A DNA stretch of 64,000 bases from Leptidea sinapis (GCF_905404315.1 NC_066278.1:822001-886000); one strand, 5' to 3'. Positions 11,301-26,300 are shown, counted from the first letter of the stretch. The notes: a model not told the origin generated them from the sequence alone. A program made the numbers and translations.

Positions 11301-14300
11301 GATAAGTTCTCCGAGAACTTATGAACATCTGAAATGGTAACAAGACTAGCTTGAAAATTTATCGGGTCACCCAAACTGAATGAATTAAATTTACTGGTAT
11401 CATCTAGATTGGTTTCATCTTCCTGCCTCGCACACTTTGTGGAATCAATTATCGATTGCAGTTTTCCCGATCTGAATAGGGCCTTTTTACCCCTACAGCA
11501 TACAAGCAACTTAAAGGCCGGTAAAGAATCTGTTAATCCGTTCCGGATGTTGATGAGAGGATGCCTCACCATTTTAGATCAAGTTTTTGCCCGTTAGCCA
11601 CTATATAAAAAACCTTCTTTCTGTTCAGATTATGGTTAGTTTTTAAGAGTTGGCTATAACTTGAGAGCCACATAGACGCGGCTCTATTCCCGCGTGGCCA
11701 ACAAGGTGCCGTGAAAGCACCACACTCAGACCTCATGTAATGGTAACACAGAGCATTTTCAGACCATGATCAAAGAAACTATAGAATCATTTTGCAGAAC
11801 ATATATTTTCATTATACTACTTCTTTAAAGCCCTTGCGCCTTTTAAAGTATTCAAACAAGAGTTACATCAGTGATCACTTACCATATTACGAAATTTAGG
11901 GTCACGTGGTGATAAGCCAATCCGTTCCAACCAAAATTACACACTGCAATCTAAAATTTTCTCCCGGTATTCGTAATAGTCTTATATAATTAATAACATT
12001 AAAACATCTTACGTGATATAGAAGATCCCAATGCCTTATCCAAGATATTGTGTAATGTTGAAAAGTTTAGCAACTCTTGAGGATTCAAGGTCTGCGTGAG
12101 TTTCGCGAACAAATTGTGACAAATGCTTCTAGAAAACTCCCCGTCCATCAAGAAAAAATAATCCTTCAAACTTCTCAAATGATCGTACATATCCAAATCT
12201 ACTAGGAAATACGTCACTATTGAGTTGTTCACAACTTCTAATTGATATGTTAATGGCAACATTACAGATCTTTGTAAGCATGCCGTTAGTGTTGCTATAT
12301 TATTACAATTGATTTTGTCCTCCTTTCTGACATTGCTTAGTAATGGCTTGAAAATATTTTGATAAGGTCGTTTCTTTACTTCTTCCATTATAACTGCTGG
12401 GTGAGTGTAAGACGAGGTCATATCTATTTCTATTCGACTGTTAAAATAGTCCTTTGAATATTTCTCCCAATTTTTTACATTAAAAGGATCAAAATTATCT
12501 AGATTGTACGTTCCGTCTATAATATTAAAAACAGAAGTTTTTGTTTTAATACGCCGCAAATTGCTGTCTGTACTCTTAGAAGGTGAATTGTCACTTTCGG
12601 TACGACCGTCGGAAATAACTGTAGAAATTGCAGTTTCATCGTCGACTATTAATGAGAAATCAAATCCTTTAGACGATAGATACTCCTTCTCTTGTTTAGT
12701 TTGTGCTAGAGCGTTAGTGCTATGTTCACTTCGCGGTGTAAATACATCGCTAGCTGTTGCCAAGTCCATTGGCATTTCAGCAGTTGTTGGTGTTTCTAGA
12801 TCAAGCTGAAATTATTTCATTCGTGTCAAAAGAGACTAAATTAATGATACAATTAAATTAAGAGCTGAACAGGAAATACAGGCTCAATTCCATTAATGTT
12901 AACTAATTTATAAAAATTATTTTATAATATTAAGTATTTATTAATAAACTAAGTATAACTTAAAAATAAACTAAGATTCTTATATTAATGTTTAAAAATA
13001 TAGAGATCTGACTTCTAATAAAAACTACACGATACAAATTCCAAACTGGTTATTGACTTAAAATCAGACCATTCAAGTGGATGAATTATTTTGATACTTT
13101 ATAAAATATCTAAAAAAAACGAAATAATTAGTACATACCCCCGTAAATAAATCTCCAGGCGTTATAGCACCACTAGTTGCTGTATTAATATTTACATTAT
13201 ATTCACTGTAGGGTTTTAAGTTTAATCGCAGCTCAGACCGTTTCGTCATGTCGCTTTTGTTTTCTTTTTGAAACCTATAATCTTGTGATTTTGAGCACCT
13301 TGTCTCGTATTCAGAAGCCAATACTTTATCTCTATTTCGCAAAGCCTCTTCCTGTGCTGTATTTGCTGGTTCACGTTTCTGTGTATTTTCAGCAGGCAAG
13401 TTATATTCGACGCCTAATACCTTTAACTTGTTTCTTAATGCTTCTTTCTGTGCTTCAGTTCTAGGCTCGGCAATAGTTTTCTTTTCCTTTTCCTTAACTA
13501 TATCAAATTCTGTACCGAGCACTTTTAATTTATTGCGTCTCGCCTCAGTGGAAGGCGTTGATTCTGTTTCAAAGTTATTTTCTTCATCGACAGTACTCAA
13601 TAATATAGTTGGAGTTTCTATTTGATTATTTTCACTATCGGTTGCACCAAATTCGTGATGCATAACTTTCTGTTTATTTTTGATAGCCTCAACTCGAGCT
13701 TCTAGAAATTGTAAATTATCAAACTGTTGGTCCAACTTCGATCCTATAACGTTGCTTGATGTTTCATGTGTCGTTTTATCACTTACAATATTCCCTTGAG
13801 AATCAAGCTCGACATAATTGTCGCATCGTTTGTCTTTATTCTTTCCAACACCAAAAATGCTTTTTGCTGCATTGCAAAAAGCATTGAACACCACGGAGGA
13901 TGTTTGAGATTTTGTTCTATTCTCATTAAATTCTGTATTAGTATCTTTTACTACAACATCGTTATTTTCTTCTTCTCTCTCATCACTATCTCCATCTTCT
14001 TCAGATATAAAGTCACTCTGAATAGACATAGCCATCACATCATTCCTTTGATGTTCAAGCTCAAGTTTTTCACGTTTTAAGTTTCTTTCTTCGGTAGAAA
14101 GTAGTTGCATACGCGATTGATCCAACTGAAGTCTTTTTATTTTCCATTCGGTGTGAATTTTACTTTTCTCTACTTCCATATTCAACTTAGAGTAGTATTC
14201 TAACATTTTGTTTCTAGAATAAAAATTATCTGCTATAAATTATAAATAGATGTATTTTCTTATAAAAACATTAATTTAAGTTCTTAATTTATTTATTATT

Positions 14301-17300
14301 TTATTAATAAAGACAAGTATGTATCTGACAGCTATTAAGACAATTTTTAGATCTGTCAGAGAGACTTCAATAGCTCCCTGCGTTCAATTTGCCAAATTGA
14401 TGTTTGCAACATACTGCACCCTCGTTAGGAACTGCTAAATTTCTTCGAAGCCAAGTTATAACCAATATTACCTTTCATCTTCTTTCAGCCTGGAATCAAC
14501 TTCTTCAGTTGCTCGTTCAGCAGCCGCTTCAAGATTAGCGAGATGCTTCGCGCGCTGTGTCGACCTGTTCTTAGCCGCCTTAGCCTCAGCCATGGCGGCT
14601 TCAAGCACTCGCAATGAATGCTGTTTCTCCGCTATTATCAGTTGAGCTAAGCGTTTTCGTTCAGCTGAAATAAATGCTTTTATTAAGTTTGTTGATTCTG
14701 GTTTATATACACTAGTATTCTACCCTAACTTCAGCTGGTCCAAATTTGAGAAAGAAAATGTTTATTGAATCAATAAACGAAACCTATTGCTTTATTGGTT
14801 TTTACTACCTACTAGTAGTGGGAGTAGATCCCGAATGCCAGCTAGATTATGGGTACCACAACGGCGCCTTTTTGACAACTGAGACTTAACATCTTATGCC
14901 TCGAAGTGAAGAACGCAATTGTAGTGCCAAGTTTCAAGAATCCTCAGCAACACTACATTGTAATGGGCAATGCCTATGAATTATCATCAGCTGAACATCC
15001 TGTTCGTCTTGTCCCTTATTGTGATAAAAATAGACTATAATTGAAGACCACTTGATTAAAACGTTTGAAACCAACTTCGAAAATGTTATATCTTATTTCC
15101 TTTATATTATAGAGAAGGGCAAAGGGACAAGTGACAAACTTGATGTAAATTAAAAAAACAACCGCCCACAAACATCAGCAATACCAGAGATGCGTAGCAG
15201 GCTTTTGAAATAGGAGATGCTCGAGACTTGGAGGACCTTTCGTTGTTTTGGTTCGAAAATAGAGCAGCTGGCAGAATCATTATCAATAATAAGTCATATG
15301 TACTTCTTATTAACCTTAGACGCTTACTGGTTTATTCAATAATAAACAAGAATTCGTGTAAAATAAGCCAATGTTCTTCAAGTATTTCAATGTATAAATA
15401 CCTACCGTCAAACTGATATTGTTTAAGCGTTTATATGGGAACCGATGTCTATCGATTACGTAACTAAACGCTTATTTGGGAACCCATATCATATCAATTA
15501 ATTTGTGAACCGATGTCCAACGCCTATTTGGGAACTCATGTCATTTCGATTTCGCGACTAAGCGCTTAAATGTGAACTGATATCTACCGATTACGCTACT
15601 AAGCACTTAATAATGGGATACTAAGTTTTTGAAGTTTAAGTTTTTAGTTTTAACTTCCAGTTTATATAATTGAGTTCCTGTGCAAAAACTTTTGCTTCAA
15701 AGAAATAAAAACTACGAAACTGAAAGTTTTTATTACAAGTGATTTTATACGATATTGTATCCAATGAAAAAATGTTTATTTATTCATTTGTATTTGAAAT
15801 TTACGTTACAAGGAACGTTACTTACGAAGTAAAGCCATGGATGGGACCAGAAGGGAAACGTTGGCAGACCAAAAACAGATGGAGGAATGATGACGTCACT
15901 CAGATTACGGGCAAGGACTGGCTACGCTCGAGCAAAGGTAGGAAAAGATGGATAGAAATGAAGGAATCAACACAAAGAGTCCATATCAAAAATTCAATTC
16001 AATTCAAGCATTCGTGAATAGATTCCGAATATTAAATAGCATATTTTATTATAATTATTAAATTATTCAAACTTTCGTTATATTCAGACATTTAGTTGTA
16101 TTATAAGCTTTATTTGTCTAAAACAGCTTTACTCACGGTTTGTCGGAGTTGGTACAGACTAGTTTCAGACCATTCGGAGGTCCATCATCAGGGTGAGTGC
16201 CTTATATTTTATGTTCCCGTAAATGCAGCAATAAATACTCATTATTGACTTACTCACCAACAATTTTCTCCATAGTCTCAGCCTGTTTTAAAGAGGCCAT
16301 TTCCGTGAACGCCTTCCTCTCCGCCTCCCGCTTCAGTAGGATCTGATCGAAGGTCACCGGCTCCCCGCTGACGAACCGACATCGCGTTCTGTACACTTCC
16401 AGGGTTTGCTGCTCACGTTCCAGCTCTGAGAAACTGGCGCAGCATCTTACTGAAGGATGATCCGAAGATATCAATAGAACTAAAGGATCCTGCGGAAAAT
16501 AAAATAAACATGCTCACCAAGTATTTTTACAGATTTGCTTTTAAGTATATTTAAAGGCCGGCTTCACCAGTGGGTAGGATGCCGGCTAGATTAAATAGCC
16601 GCAACAGCGCCTATTTCTGCAGTCTCAAGGTGACGAGCGCAATTGTAGTGCCGCTCAGAATTTTTAGGTTTTTCAAGAATCCTGAGCGGCACTTCATTGT
16701 TATGGGGAGGGCGTGTCAATTAACATCATCTGAACGTCCTGCTCATCTCGTTCCTTATTGTCATACAAAAAACCCCTATGTTATTTTGTTCTATGGTATT
16801 ACGGATGTCCATGGGCGGTGTCGCTTCATATTAGGTAAGGCACTAGCCCATTTGCCCTCTTTGATGAAAAAAATAAACAATGTGAAGTGGTCACAGAGGA
16901 AACACACGAGCGTTGGCACCGTCTAACTCACAGCTGCTCGCAATGAATGGGAACATATAGATTTCTCAATGCAAACATACTTCGCCATATTTTTTTTCAA
17001 TAAGCAAATTTCCCTGCACATCATAGTACTTTGGAATTATTATGTGTTAAACTGTAATTATGTGTAAAACTGTTATTATGTGTAAAACTGTTATTATGTG
17101 TAAAACTGTTATTATTTGTAAAACTGTTATTATGTATAAAACTGTTATTATGTGTAAAACTGTCTAGATTCTGCATTCCATTGCGACAACGGGCTTTAGA
17201 GAAGGAATATGACACGTAATTTTTTCATCCTCAACGATAACGCGTACTGAAACTCTATTGAGTTAATTTAGGCAGGCTGAGCGCAAGACACCATCTGGAT

Positions 17301-20300
17301 ATGTCGACATCGCATCTAGTAAGGAATCGTTAAATTAAATTTAAGACACTACGAATTTACCTTCCCTCACTCGAAGATAAGTATTTTGTCAATTTTTCTA
17401 GGTTTATTTGTCGAGATTACCTAGTGTTATAAAGATTATATTATGATTTGTTTCACACATTTTTCCTTGGGTTCTCTCGTTGTACATCATTTCACGAAAT
17501 TGTCTCATATCAATGTTTTGCATTAACCGATTCTTTAACTTGAAAATATATATTGCGCACCTAGGGAGAAAAGTAGGTCATTCTCACCCGCGGAATATTG
17601 ACAATCGCGGGTGACGACGCAACGCAAGGGCGTTTGCCTGTCGGCACAGATGATAAAAAAAAATGGCGGAAAGCTGAAAATTCGTCTTGATTTGTTATTT
17701 ACATACCTACTTATATAAATATATTTGCAGTAATGTACTATTTCTTTATAAATATATTGTAAATTGTTTAAATTGTTGGGTAGTTACCTCAAGAAAGAGT
17801 TAGATAGAGAGAATTGCTTTATAATATACTCACAGTAGGATTGCACAGCTTTAATAATCTTAAGGACTTCCCACACAGCAATATAAAAGAAGCCAACGGT
17901 CTCAAAAATTCTGGCACAGCAACACTTAATGTTATGTGAAAGCCTTTATCCCAGTAACGTTTCGTTCGACAATTAACATATTGACTGTCTTTTTTGATGA
18001 AAAACTCATTAAAACTATCGTCTAGCTCGCCTTCGAATATAAACCTTTCAATAAATCTGAAACAGACATAAAATTGTATTCTATATAACAAAATATGACC
18101 AGACACAATTGAATATGACTAAATTCTGTTCGCTTTAAAAAGTTTTCAAAGTCAAATAAACTTTAGACATTTCTCAATTAGGCTTAAAGTAAGAATCGCC
18201 ACTACAAATATTTCTTTTAAATTAATGAGTTTCCCATATGTTCGTAAGAAGTTGAGCTCGTGAGAAGAACATATAAGAAACTCAACGGCCATTTTTCTCA
18301 TTCAAATAGAGTAATTTACAATGGCTGTGGTATACATAACAAATTACTTAAGGTGCTGCATCCAATATATGAGTCCTCTTTAAATGATAAAAACTATTTC
18401 ATAAAAAGTTTTCAAACCCTGAGGACTGCGGCAATTTCATCTGTGCGAGCGAGACGCATTATATTTACGCGGGAGTGACAGAGACAGTTAATAACAGGTG
18501 AACGTACGAAATTCTTCCTGCTTCGCGTCCGGACTTTATGTAACATATAATTTTTTGTGTTGGTATCAATTACTCACTTGAAATAAACTTTGCAGATGTT
18601 GTACATTGAATTGAACAATGTCTGCGCGGTTCTCTTGTGAGTTACAAGAGATATTTCCTTGAACAAATATGACATGAGCTCAGCACCGTTCGGTAACGGT
18701 GTGGAATCTGAAAACAGTTGTATAATTTACCTTGACATTCTAATGGCGACTGGCGTAAAAAAATTATACTTAATATTGTCGTCCTTCTAATAAGCTTTTA
18801 GAGGAGGGATGATATTATGAAACAGTTGTATAAGAAATGTCAAAAAACGTGAGTGGCGTGGGTTGCGATGTGAGTACATTGTACACCCATACAACCAACG
18901 CGGGAAATGTGAAAATTACATATTATATATTGCAGAACATACCTTGCATCACCTTGGCAAATTATATTAACGAGTTTTTTTTTCTTAAGTTGACATTAAA
19001 ATGTTTAGTCTAATGATTTAAACATGAAAACATTATGTATGTATTTATTACGTGTTACCCAATGACGTTCTATACATATAGACAATGCACCTCATACAAA
19101 ATCACAAAAGCCGAAATATGGCACATGCCACAAATGACATCATAATAACCATCGACTACTATGTCTATACATTTCTGATTATGTCCTTTCATCTGTCCCA
19201 TTCTGACAAGCGGGTCTTGTTTGGGGACGTGTCAGTAATATTGTACCATATTTAATGAAAAAATATTCGTTTTATTAAATTACTTCCGCTTTTTGCATAA
19301 CAATCTTATATAATAAAATTACCTTACCGATGATAAGTCACACCATCATTTTTTTGAGTTGTTAATGTATTATTTAAGCACTTTTATAGCACATTCAGGC
19401 TTGTTGATTGACACACGACTAAGGAGAAAAGTGTGCTTACATTGTCTTTAAGCACACTTTTGCCGTTCCGTTATCAGACTGCGAATGATATGTCAATAAT
19501 GTATAGAATGTCATTGGTATTACCTCATATTTCTATGAACCTTCCATACCTAACCTATATTTAGTTGTCTGTGGCACCAAAATTCTGTGCTTTTTGGCGA
19601 CATTATAGTATGATAAACAATGCCATAGAGTATAAACTTTTTGAGAGACTCAATAAAGTATTTTTTTATGATATGATGAATAAGAGACAAGACGAGCAGG
19701 ACGTTCAGCTGATAATTAAGTAATTGATACGCCCTGCCCATCACAATGTAGTGCCGTTCAGGATTTTCGAAAAATCCCAAAAATTCTGAGCGGCACTACA
19801 ATTGTGCTCGTCACCTTGAGACATAAAATATTAAGTCTCATTTGCCCAGTAATTTCTTATATTAGTTATCGTGGCTGTATAAATGACAAATAGAAAAGTA
19901 GAGGAGTAGAAAAAATAAGTTACCTGCTTCGATAAGCTTATATACAGACGCTAACGTCTCTATTTCATATTGCAGTGGTTCCACGTGGTGAAGTATTTGA
20001 AGTAGAGTTGGCATACAATTGAGATCCTCAGATAGAGTGTTATAATATTCCTCAAAAATGTCTGTTGCTTTAAGTCGAAACTCTAATAAATACTGTCTTA
20101 CCACATCTCTAGCGGCCTGTGAATTATAATATTATTATTTTTTTAGATATATGTTTAGTAGTATTATAATTAACTTGTGTGGTTTTGGGTGAAGTACTAC
20201 TTAAAAAGTTGTAATGAGGTTAAAACAAAACAGTTCAATACTATTTTAAAGGATAGGACTGCACACATGAAGTAGTTGTGGGATTTGGAATATTTTTTTT

Positions 20301-23300
20301 ATTTATAAAGCAGGCAGTAGTCCAAAGATGCAGGCTGCCCCTCCACCCCATTATATTGTTTATATATAGAAGAAATACTAAATAGCGAACAAATTTAAAA
20401 AAAAAATATTGTGTTATTATTTTCACTGCCAATGTTTATGACAGCAGTAGATGTGGGGAATTGGATAACTATTTTAATTAATAAATATTTAATTCTCGAA
20501 TTAATTATACTAATGTTGTGATGGCATATTATCAAGATAATATATTATTACCCCCCTATTCATAATAGTCTGCTAACTTAAAGCATTGCTAATTCTCACT
20601 CTGTCTTCTTCTATTGACATAAGTCAGAATGAGAAAAAACACTCCTTAGCAGCTGTTTAAAGTTAGCGGACCATTATGAATAAGGGGGTAAAAATATACA
20701 TAATTATACACACAATAAACTAACAATGAAAGTAGTAGTCAACATTATACCTCAAAAACAAGTCCTTTGTTATGAAAATGATCTTCAATCGAAAGGTTGA
20801 ATGCAAAATCATACAACCTTCTATAGAATGTTCCAACTAACAACAGTGTTGCCATGTACCCATTTAAATGGTCTTGTGATACACATTCGATAACTAGGTT
20901 CTTTTTCATGTAAAAGTTCTTTGTGTCCTTGTTGTATGGAAATGATTTTGTCTCTATCCCAACTGAAAAATATTGAATTATTGACTAAAAATAAAAAAAC
21001 AAATTTAAAAGCTCAATTATCATAAGTTAACTATTCATTATTTTTTAACATCATCATCAAATATATCTTTAACTTAATATTAGGAATATTAAAAATACAT
21101 TTTCTGCACACATGTTTAGAAAATTAAGACAAAACAAAATCTTGCCCCTTTATGACAAAGTTAAGCAAATGCTTGTGTGTGTCAATACTTTTTTATTGAC
21201 AAAATAAGATTGCAAATATAAAACACCCTATACAAACAAGAGAAGACAGGCCTGCAACGTGTATTGTGAAGGATCTGCCGATTACCTCATACCTCGCTTG
21301 CTAAATGAGCTACCCTTCACTGAGCGGCAAAATTTAACTACTCTTAACATTTATTATAGACTAGTTGACCCAGCAAACGTTGTATTGCCGTATAAAGTAA
21401 TAAGAAAATTAATAATTAAAATTTTTGTGGTATAAAAAATAGATGAGGACCGATTCTCAGACTATATAAAATTAAGGTTATATAGTTATTTTATAATTAT
21501 CTAGGCTTATCATTTACGGGTGTGCAAAATAGATGTCATCGGGAAACAGCTGTTATATTTCCGAATGTTGGCCAAGAAGTGCTAAGTATCATTTAGAAAG
21601 AAAGATATATAAAATATATTTAGTTATATATTTTAAATTATTCATTCAATTTGATTTCTGAACGACGGGGGACACATCAAAGGAAAAACATTTTTTTTAA
21701 TATTAATTTTTTTCCGAGAATTTTCATATTTATTCACCTTTTAAACCTTCCCTGGACTTCCACCAATAATTCAACACCAAAATAAGCCAAATCGGTCCAG
21801 CCGTTCTCGAGTTTTAGCGAGACTAACGAACAGCAATTCATTTTTATATATAGATTAAAGGAATACCTATTTAAAAAAACTACACCGGCTAAGATAATAT
21901 GAACCTGCTAAGTTATATTTATTCGTTTTACGCCGTACAACAATTTCACTGTTGCTAATTTAATTTATATCTTAAGTAGTGACGTATTATTAACTAATAA
22001 TAATTAATTGTAACCTTTATGATTTTTTTAGATGCAAGTTAACCTAGCTTGTATATCAGTCATATGTAATATATAAAAAAAAAAAAAAAAACTATAATTG
22101 CAGAAATCATAATACTATAACAAAGTTTCTTAATAGAATAAAGGCCGGAACACATCTGCACGGCGCGACACAAAGCGTCAAAATATTTAATTTCAATCAT
22201 TTTGTATGGGTGCATGTAGGCATAGTTGCCTCCGAGAGAATATATTGACGCGCAGCGCCGCTCTAATGCGGTCCGGCCTTTATAATTTAGACTTCATTTT
22301 ATATAATAGATGCAAACTATCTTACTTAATAGATACATGATATGTCTTATGAATTGCTTTTCCGACATAATATCGAGGTCCCTCATAACATCACTATGAG
22401 TTGTCCTCCACAGAGCCATCTCTCTGGACGATGCGGCTAACAGCTGTCTTTCATTCCTGTGACGGAGTTGTGCTACAAAAATTGATAATTATATTGTGTT
22501 ATTACTTAAAGCAAATACCTGAAATATTAAAGCATGAAACTATAAAAGCTATTAGGACACAAAAGTTCGATAACGCACCAGGACCAGATCTCGTTACAAA
22601 TGAACTACTAAAAACTACATTACCAGTGATCGCTCCAAAACTAACAGATATATTTAACGAGATTCTCAGAACGGAAATTATTCCAGAGGAGTGGACTAAA
22701 TCGACTATAATACTACTACATAAAAAAGGAGACAAGACAGATATATCAAATTATAGACCAATCAGCTTAATGTCCAATGTTTACAAAGTGTTTTCCAAAA
22801 TAATATTATCTAGAATAGCCAATACCCTTGACGAAAATCAGCCTAAGTAGCAAGCTGGATTTCGTAGAAATTTTTCAACTATAGACCACATCCACACCCT
22901 TCGACAAATACTACAAAAATTTAAAGAATTTAAGAAAACCTACTTTATCGGATTTGTTGATTTTAACAAAGCATTCGATACCTTAGAACATGAATTTATC
23001 TGGGATGCATTACATTTTCAAGGAATACAAACAAAATACATTCGAATCCTGAAAAACGTTTACAAAAAGAGTACTGCACAAATAAAGTTTGAATCTACAG
23101 GTGAAGAGTTTGACATTGAAAGAGGTGTTCGCCCTATCTCACCTAAACTGTTTTTAGCCGTCCTAGAAATGGTATTCAGGAATCTGAATTGGTCAAAGAA
23201 AGGACTAAATATAAATGGCGAAAATCTGAATCATCTACGTTTTGCTGATGACTTAATCGTATTTTCTGATAGCCCAGAAACTTTAAATGGAATGTTACAG

Positions 23301-26300
23301 GAGTTAGCGGATGAGAGTATTAAGGCAGGCCTTTCAATGAATTTAACAAAAACAAAAATAATTACAAATTCGGCACAAACAGTGCAAATAACAGTTAATA
23401 ACGAGCAAATAGAATACGTTCAGGAATATATATACTTAGGGCAGTTAATATCTAATGAAGAATGTATGCAAAAAGAAATAGAAAGAAGAATAGTTAATAC
23501 GTGGAAACGATACTGGTCACTTAATTCAGTTATGAAGAACAAAGAAATGCCTATGAAAGACAAACGGAACGTATTTAATACGTGCATACTACCATGCTTA
23601 TTGTACGGTTGTCAGACATGGGCATTGACAGAGCAACTAGCCAACAAAATTAAAATTTGTCAGAATGGAATAGAAAGAAGCACAATAGGAGTAAAAAGAA
23701 AGGAAATGAAATTAAAAGCAATTAAAAATAAGACAAATTTTAAGAATTCGTACAAAACATTCAAACAAAATGGAAATGGACAGGTCATATGATAAGAGAA
23801 AAGACAGAGAAATGGGCAAGACTAATAACTGAATGGCAACCACTAGATAGCAAAAGAAATAGAGGTAGACAGCCTATGAGATGGGAAGACGATATCAAGA
23901 AAATAGCGGGGCAACTATGGACTCGTATAGCAAAAGCTAGGACAGAATGGAAATCTTTGGAGGAGACCTATGTCGGAAGACAAGCTGTACCACAGTAAAG
24001 ACCGTTTGCTAGTATGTAAAATTTGTACAGTACTAAAGGCTTTTTTATTTTATTTATTTATTATTACTTAAAGGTCGACACCTGGCGCAATAACTATGAC
24101 TATTGTCTCTCACGTGGCAGGTGGAGGTTCGAGACCGACCACGTACCAACGTGTATTCGATTTCGAATTCATATTATGTACTTTAAATCTGGAATACATT
24201 GTAAGGAAATCTAGACACACCTACCAAGAAATTCAAAGGTAATGTGTGAAGTTGATCGTACGCACTTGGCCAGTATGGGGGCTAAGGCCGGACCACTCAA
24301 ATTAGGCTAAATAGGTAGGTACACAGCAGAGTAGACAGAATGTATTAAATTACCAGGGGATCTGACAATAGCATACTATAATTGTTATTTTTAAAGTGAT
24401 ATCCTACATTTCTGGGATAAATTAAATTTCAAACCAAAATTTATGAACGATGCGGGACTCGAACCTTTAAACAATTTGTTTGGATTTGAAAGAGTGACAT
24501 CCTAAGTCAATATCCATATATGCAGGTTATTAATTAATATATTAATTAGGTTATTAACTGTAAAGTAGATCCCGTACATGGAGCCACAATCTGAGAGTTG
24601 AACAAGACATACCAAGATTTATGAACCATGTATCACTCGAATGGTCGGCTCAGTTGGAAGAGCGCTCGGATGGAACCCTAGAGAACCCGCATATTATAAT
24701 ATCTGTTGCTTAGGAATAGTGTTTTTGAAGTCGGTTTTTTTTTTGTTATTTTTTTTATTTTTATTTAAAGTACACTAACTAATAATTTGTCTAAATATGT
24801 GTAGCTCTACTAAATTTTGCAATGCAGTAATGAACGTAAGCACATTGTAATTTGATAATAGACAGTTAGAAATTCTGCCACAGTTCACACCCTTACTGTC
24901 TTACTGTACATCATCATATTCAACTACAACAATTACTTGACCATAACAATGTTACGATAGGTGACTCAAATGCCCAGGCAGCATAAAAAAGGTTCGACCG
25001 AGTATCATTAATTTGCTCCTAAGAATTAAAGAGTTCCGATAAGAATGTTAAGAACTATTTCACATTGGAAAAAGTGTGCCTCAGAGCTGAGAAGAACGAC
25101 ACAAGACCAGAAACAATAATTAACCAGTGTTTCACTTGCTAAATCACTCAGCTGCTGGATGTTGCAAAAAAAGCAAAAAAAAACATTGCGTGCGTACAAA
25201 GTACACATATCAGAAGTGAAACCTGCATGGTGCATGAACCTCTACACTGCATATGAATTCCTGGTACGTGTTGCTAGGATGACACATGATTTCACCCGCT
25301 ATGAAAGACATTCCTACCACCACTAATATATTATATAATAATATGTTCTCCTGGTGTCTATGTAGTAATACCTCGTGCTCTTGGAGTCAGAATATATTAA
25401 GGTATACTCGCGCCATACTTAAGACAATCTCTTCTTTAACTATGATTGCCTGGTACCAAAACATTGTATTATGCTTCCTATCTCATTATCTCCCATGTTA
25501 AATATTATGAAATGATGTGATTGCTCTTTTTACTGTCGCTTTTTCGTTTTATCGACTTTCAAATCACAACAATGGATGATAAAGAAGTTTTCATTTCAAT
25601 AGTATATATATTTCAGTCTCATTCTTTGCCGGCTTCATCCTACACATTTTTGTATTTGTGTCTCCTACCTGTCGTTTTTTCCGTTGCATCCGGTTTGAAA
25701 TCACAACGATTCTAAAGAAGTTCCACTAAAGTAATTGTAAAAAAGTACTTGGTGATTAAAAATCATCAAATGACTAGCACTTATTTGCCATTTCTATATA
25801 TAAACATGAGCTGATTTTTTTATAATTAAAAAAGCATTACTTACAAACATGTTCCCATATATCATCTGGTATGTCTTTATCTATTTGACTTGCAATCTCC
25901 CAAATATTGGGTGATTCATTTATTTCCATTCGTTGAGGCACTGTCTCTGTACTTGAACTTATGAAGGAGACCTGAAGATTGAATTACATTTGAAGTTAAA
26001 ATCAAATAACAATAAAATGTCCCCCTCTAGTTTTTTCCCCATTTGTTAAATATATTAGGAAAAATAACAATAAGTTGTAAGTCCAAACAATTTTACATCC
26101 AAATGGTGGTAAAAGCCAAATGTATAAGTTTGACATTCACAAGTGTAATTTTTTTTGATGTAAGCGAATAATTAACTTTTGAGTTTGAGGTGTGAGCAAA
26201 ATTATGTTTTTGGACATATTGCACCAACACATAAATAAAATAAAATAAAATATAAATAGCCTTTATTTCTACAAAAATTTACAAAAATGTTAATAATAAA

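Noticed and set aside
11329..11597. Upstream part of the open frame 11090-11572 (minus) as an extra GCP6 coding segment
   Set aside because: A good acceptor at 11329-11330 joins exon 13 to exon 14 in the right phase, and homology to the family begins exactly there; the upstream open part does not resemble GCP6.
15424..17162. CRISPR-like array from the tandem repeats at 15424 and 17037
   Set aside because: The units are contiguous with no unique spacers, and the genome is eukaryotic.
17021..17215. Asn/Ser/Phe/Thr/His repeat peptide on the minus strand
   Set aside because: It is the translation of the 18-bp tandem repeat in an intron.
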